From contig JADIMV010000059.1 in the NCBI GenBank assembly GCA_017694515.1, positions 1-41,008 of the forward strand: 41,008 bases of DNA. Direction: 5' to 3'. The translations under genes and the position numbers were made by a program. The stretch's first letter is position 1; each line of letters starts with the position of its first letter. Positions 38,208-41,008 of this stretch are shown one piece after another. Below the pieces are notes generated by a model, which ran no database searches, was not told the origin of the DNA, and worked only from the letters and a program-made list of their open reading frames with translations. The stretch comes from Candidatus Aphodosoma intestinipullorum. GTDB taxonomy: Bacteria > Bacteroidota > Bacteroidia > Bacteroidales > Paludibacteraceae.

Positions 38208-39020
38208 TTACCCTTTTTTAACCTCTCGCCTCTGGGTGAACACAAGCAGCAGCACCCCCGCCGCGATGAACGGCACGCTGAGCCACTGACCCATGTTGAG
38301 TGCCAGCTCTCTCTCGAAACCCGCCTGCACCTCCTTGAAAAACTCTATCGCGAAGCGGAACACGCCTATGGCGATGAACACAATGCCCATATAGAACCCC
38401 GGCTTTACCTTCCCGTACCCCCGCCGTCGGCACACTGTGGCCATCACCGCGAACAGCAGCAGGTAGAACGCCCCTTCGTAGATTTGCGCCGGGTGTCGCG
38501 GCAGCGGGTCGTATGCCTCGAAAACGAAAGCCCACGGCACATCCGTCACCCCTCCCACTATCTCCGAGTTGATGAGATTGCCCGTGCGTATGAACCCGCC
38601 CGCCAGCGGCGTGGCTATCGCCATGTCGTCCATGACCTCTAATGCCGGTGCGCCTTTCCACCATTTCAGAAGCAGCACCGCGCACACGAGACCCGCCGCC
38701 CCGCCGTGGCTCGCCAGCCCGTAGAAGCCCGTGAACGTCCATTCCCCCGCAACCCTTTTCACCGGGAAAACCATCTCCACCGGGTGACTGAGGTAATAGC
38801 CCGGCTCATAGAACAGACAGTGGCACAGCCGCGCCCCGAGGAACATCAGCACGAACGACAGCACCATCAACGCGTCGAAATACCCCTGCGGATAACCCTT
38901 CCTGCGGAAACGCCGCCACACGTACCACGCCGCGAGGACAAGACCCGTGGCGAACATGACGCCGTACCATCTGACGGTCATTCCCCCCGCTGTGAACAGC
39001 ACGGGGTCAGGGTTCCACAT
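38208..39020 (-). CDS. lgt: Prolipoprotein diacylglyceryl transferase
   Basis: 270 aa from the ATG at 39020, with AGGA about 7 nt upstream; a GTG at 39038 (276 aa, overlapping dusB by 7 nt) is a possible alternative start. Lgt moves diacylglycerol from phosphatidylglycerol to the lipobox cysteine, the first step of lipoprotein maturation in the inner membrane. About seven transmembrane segments are expected. Hallmarks: VRWYGVMFATG (16-26), ASHGGAAG (103-110), the signature GGFIRTGNLINSEIVG (141-156) and RHPAQIYEG (175-183). Its substrates would include the lipoproteins encoded in this window (for example 8547, 9210, 29368-31302, 36794-38110). Confidence 0.95.
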   Translation of the reverse strand: MWNPDPVLFTAGGMTVRWYGVMFATGLVLAAWYVWRRFRRKGYPQGYFDALMVLSFVLMFLGARLCHCLFYEPGYYLSHPVEMVFPVKRVAGEWTFTGFYGLASHGGAAGLVCAVLLLKWWKGAPALEVMDDMAIATPLAGGFIRTGNLINSEIVGGVTDVPWAFVFEAYDPLPRHPAQIYEGAFYLLLFAVMATVCRRRGYGKVKPGFYMGIVFIAIGVFRFAIEFFKEVQAGFERELALNMGQWLSVPFIAAGVLLLVFTQRREVKKG

Positions 39021-39031
39021 TATATATCCTG

Positions 39032-40024
39032 TCACCACGGCAACTCGAATTTCTTAGGTATGCTGTCTATGATGCCGAAAAGCTCTTCCGTCGTCTCCGC
39101 CCTCAGCAGCGCGATGCGCGTCGGCTTGAAATGGTCTATCCCCTTGAACGTCGGCGTGACGGCAATGTGCCTCCTGCTGTGGACAATGCCGCGCCTCTCG
39201 TCCCCGAGCCACTCTATCGAGCTGAGCACATGCTCCTTGATTATCTCCGCCTCCCACTCATACGGATGGCGCGGCATCTCCTCACCCGTCCGCATATAGT
39301 GCTTCATCTCCTCGAAAACCCACGGATGCCCTATCGCCCCGCGCCCCACCATCACCGCGTCCACGCCGTAGCGCGTGAAACACTCCTCGGCCCTCCGCCC
39401 CGTAGTCACATCCCCGTTGCCGATGACCGGTATCCTCATCCTCGGGTTATCCTTCACCGCGCCTATCAGCGTCCAGTCCGCCTCACCCGTGTACATCTGC
39501 GCCCGCGTCCGCCCGTGTATCGCTATCGCCTCAGCCCCGCAGTCCTGTATCGCCTCCGCAAGCTCCACGATTATCTTAGACCCCTCGTCCCATCCGAGGC
39601 GCGTCTTCACCGTCACCGGCAGCTTCACCGCCTTCACCACCTCCCGCGTGATTTCCAGCAGCTTCGGTATATCGCGCAGCATACCTGCCCCCGCGCCCTT
39701 CCCCGCAACCTTCTTCACCGGGCAGCCGAAATTCAGGTCTATCACGTCAGGCCCCGCAGCCTCCACCATGCGTGCCGCCTCCACCATCGCATCCGCCTCC
39801 CGCCCGTAAATCTGGATAGCCACAGGCCGCTCCTCATCGTGAATCGTCAGCTTCTGCTCCGTCCGCTTCACATTGCGTATCAGAGCCTCCGCGCTCACGA
39901 ACTCCGAGTACACCATATCCACCCCGAACCGCTTGCACAGCAGCCGGAACTCCGGGTCCGTCACATCCTCCATCGGCGCGAGAAACAGCGGCCTCTCCCC
40001 GAAATCTATATCCCTTATCTTCAT
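39032..40024 (-). CDS. dusB: tRNA-dihydrouridine synthase DusB
   Basis: 330 aa from the ATG at 40024. The enzyme is an FMN-dependent reductase that converts specific uridines in the tRNA D-loop to dihydrouridine with NADPH. FLAPMEDVTDPEFRLLC (14-30) is the family's N-terminal signature; LNFGCPVKKVAGKGAGAGML (97-116) carries the catalytic Cys101; VKTRLGWD and IAIHGRTRAQMY are FMN/tRNA contact strands; GNGDVTT and MVGRGAIGHPWVF complete the TIM barrel. The C-terminal helical part is somewhat short for DusB. A longer frame to 40111 runs through the promoter and repeat and is not used. First gene of the minus-strand block. Confidence 0.92.
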   Translation of the reverse strand: MKIRDIDFGERPLFLAPMEDVTDPEFRLLCKRFGVDMVYSEFVSAEALIRNVKRTEQKLTIHDEERPVAIQIYGREADAMVEAARMVEAAGPDVIDLNFGCPVKKVAGKGAGAGMLRDIPKLLEITREVVKAVKLPVTVKTRLGWDEGSKIIVELAEAIQDCGAEAIAIHGRTRAQMYTGEADWTLIGAVKDNPRMRIPVIGNGDVTTGRRAEECFTRYGVDAVMVGRGAIGHPWVFEEMKHYMRTGEEMPRHPYEWEAEIIKEHVLSSIEWLGDERRGIVHSRRHIAVTPTFKGIDHFKPTRIALLRAETTEELFGIIDSIPKKFELPW

Positions 40025-40058
40025 TGAGTATATTCTTTGTACTGTGTGCTGTCTGGTG

Positions 40059-40089
40059 CAAAGATAGTGAAAGGTGAGCGCAATGCCAA
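40059..40089 (-). promoter_or_regulatory. Candidate promoter of the dusB block, embedded in a repeat
   Basis: On the minus strand TTGG (40089-40086), a 19-nt spacer, then TATCTTTG (40066-40059), a full -7 match. Transcription would begin about 28 nt before the dusB ATG. The -7 box lies in the CAAAGATAGTGAAA part of the intergenic repeat described below. Confidence 0.6.
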
Positions 40090-40110
40090 CGGCAAAACGG
40101 CAGTTTTGCA

Positions 40111-40177
40111 TACATTATGCGCCGGAGTGTCAAGACCTGTGCTTGCACAGAGACTTGACACTCCGGCGCATAATGTA
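40111..40177. repeat. Perfect inverted repeat with 24-bp arms
   Basis: The left arm at 40111-40134 (starting TACATTATGCGCC) is the exact reverse complement of 40154-40177. Inside the 19-nt loop is a second stem, CTGTGC (40137-40142) with GCACAG (40145-40150). As RNA or extruded DNA this is one long hairpin of about 30 bp. It is the variable hairpin of repeat unit 1. Confidence 0.9.
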
Positions 40178-40806
40178 CAGGACGGCAGTCGTGTCGATGG
40201 CATTGCCGAACCGTATCCTATCTTGTACCGTCAGGTACAAAGATGGTGAAATCAGAGCAGAGATGCCGGAGTGTCAAGACTTGTGCCTTGGCACAGTGTC
40301 TGGACACAGTGCAGCATATTGTAATGGCAGACGGCAGTCGTGTCATATAGCATTGCCGAGATGCCTCCTATCTTCACGCCTTAGCGTAAAGATAGTGAAT
40401 CTCGAAAGCAGTTCCCGTGTCAAGACTTGTACGTTAGTAGATTGGCGTGTCACGGGAACAGCTGTGTATAATGCGACGGCAGTCGTGTCGATTGCATTGC
40501 CGACAATCTGGAGCGGCGAGAGCAGTGCGGGAATTCATTTCCACATTGCCGAGTCGCGGCAGATTGCAGCGAAGCAAATCGCCTTCTGTCTTCATGTATT
40601 AGCGTAAGGACAGTAACAGTCAAGAGCATAGACAAATGAAAACCTGTTTTCAATTTGGCCATGCCGAGACCACGCTATCTTCTACACAGATGGCGAAAGC
40701 CGAATACAAAAGCGGAAATTTATATGATTATCTTGCCGTACCTTATTATCCGTATCCGATACCCGAAAGTTTCCTTTCTTCAAATCACAAACGTTTCAGT
40801 TTCAAT

Positions 40807-40847
40807 CCTCCCCTAAGATAGGGGAGGTGGCCGTAGGCCGGAGGGGT
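40807..40847 (+). repeat. CCTCCCC-type palindromic repeat
   Basis: CCTCCCCTA (40807-40815), AGA loop, TAGGGGAGG (40819-40827), then TGGCC-GTA-GGCC (40828-40839) and GGAGGGGT. The sequence matches a short hairpin repeat I recall as common between genes in Bacteroidales; similar to REP elements in form. Confidence 0.75.
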
Positions 40848-40909
40848 ATAAACGCTGTCCCAACCGCTTTTCTTTTTCCGCCATTATGTCGCAGCAGCGG
40901 AGAGCCGTG

Positions 40910-40988
40910 CAGACGGCGTTAAACAAGTCCGTGTGTCTGAAGCCGCAGCGCGTCAGCGCAAGGCAAGTTGAGGACTTGTAGCCGTCTG
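40910..40988. repeat. Nested inverted repeat at window edge
   Basis: CAGACGGC (40910-40917) and ACAAGTCC (40923-40930) pair with GGACTTGT (40972-40979) and GCCGTCTG (40981-40988), with a GCGC-GTCA-GCGC centre. The element may continue beyond the window. No coding frame of note runs through 40860-41008. Confidence 0.65.
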
Positions 40989-41008
40989 TGCGCAGCTCGT
41001 AGCGTTGC

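Larger units (their letters stand above)
40034..40699 (+). repeat. Degenerate tandem array of structured ~145-149-bp intergenic units
   Basis: Each unit holds three parts. (1) A hairpin with variable arms, whose core GTGTCAAGAC recurs in units 1-3 (40127-40136, 40271-40280, 40417-40426). (2) A constant box starting GACGGCAGTCGTGTC and ending GCATTGCCGA, at 40181-40209, 40330-40359 and 40475-40503 (spacing 149 and 145). (3) A hairpin with CTATCTT-like left arm at 40218, 40368, 40586 (CTGTCTT) and 40675. A fourth, weaker unit begins with TGAAAAC/GTTTTCA (40637-40652), with a shortened box CATGCCGA. A partial unit overlaps the dusB promoter at the left end. Protein-coding potential is absent. 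I know similar intergenic elements from Bacteroidales genomes but not a formal name. Confidence 0.8.

Noticed and set aside
40034..40699. CRISPR array
   Set aside because: Units are ~145-149 bp, degenerate and internally palindromic, not short identical repeats with unique spacers, and no cas gene is near.
40636..40821. 61-aa open frame inside the repeat region
   Set aside because: It runs through repeat unit 4 and the CCTCCCC element, so the frame is a by-product of repeats.

Overview
The window looks like a chromosomal segment from a member of the order Bacteroidales. The evidence is the TTTG / TAnnTTTG type of promoter (clearest ahead of tRNA-Lys), four large secreted proteins ending in type A sorting domains of the type IX secretion system (T9SS), several families typical of Bacteroidetes (START-like domain, DUF6242, Ig-like lipoprotein), and weak Shine-Dalgarno sequences. 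I cannot name genus or species from sequence alone.

Left region (1-27.3 kb, all plus strand): a cell-surface island. Two paralogous T9SS cargo proteins of 1032 and 1140 aa are followed by a lower-GC islet (about 7.2-9.75 kb). The islet holds a broken streptopain-like (C10) protease gene that has lost both catalytic residues and carries an in-frame TGA, then two tandem, mutually related small lipoproteins. Next come two giant paralogous proteins of 2863 and 2914 aa, each with about eight alternating MAM/choice-of-anchor-like and fibronectin III modules, a ninth anchor-like module, GCDS-type repeats and a T9SS sorting domain. The last ~1.6 kb of the two giant genes is nearly identical although their middles have diverged. 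A perfect 13-bp hairpin and a strong intrinsic terminator close the block at 27.15-27.27 kb.

Middle (27.3-29.3 kb): cytidine deaminase, a START-like domain protein, tRNA-Lys(UUU) with a textbook promoter, and tRNA-Pro(CGG) on the opposite strand.

Right region (29.4-40.0 kb, all minus strand): closely packed housekeeping genes, read right to left: dusB, lgt, a DUF6242 lipoprotein, aroA, sufE, a C-GCAxxG-C-C redox-type protein, dtd, deoC, a VanZ-like membrane protein, dprA and an Ig-like lipoprotein. Lgt attaches the lipid to lipoproteins, so it would serve the lipoproteins seen here. AroA has an unusual sequence in its phosphoenolpyruvate-binding loop.

Right edge (40.03-41.0 kb): no convincing gene. 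About 1 kb is filled with structured intergenic repeats: roughly four degenerate tandem units of ~145-149 bp, one containing a perfect 24-bp-arm inverted repeat, each with a second hairpin whose arms covary. These are followed by a CCTCCCC hairpin repeat and a nested inverted repeat that reaches almost to the window end. The repeat copy nearest dusB supplies what looks like the dusB promoter -7 box.
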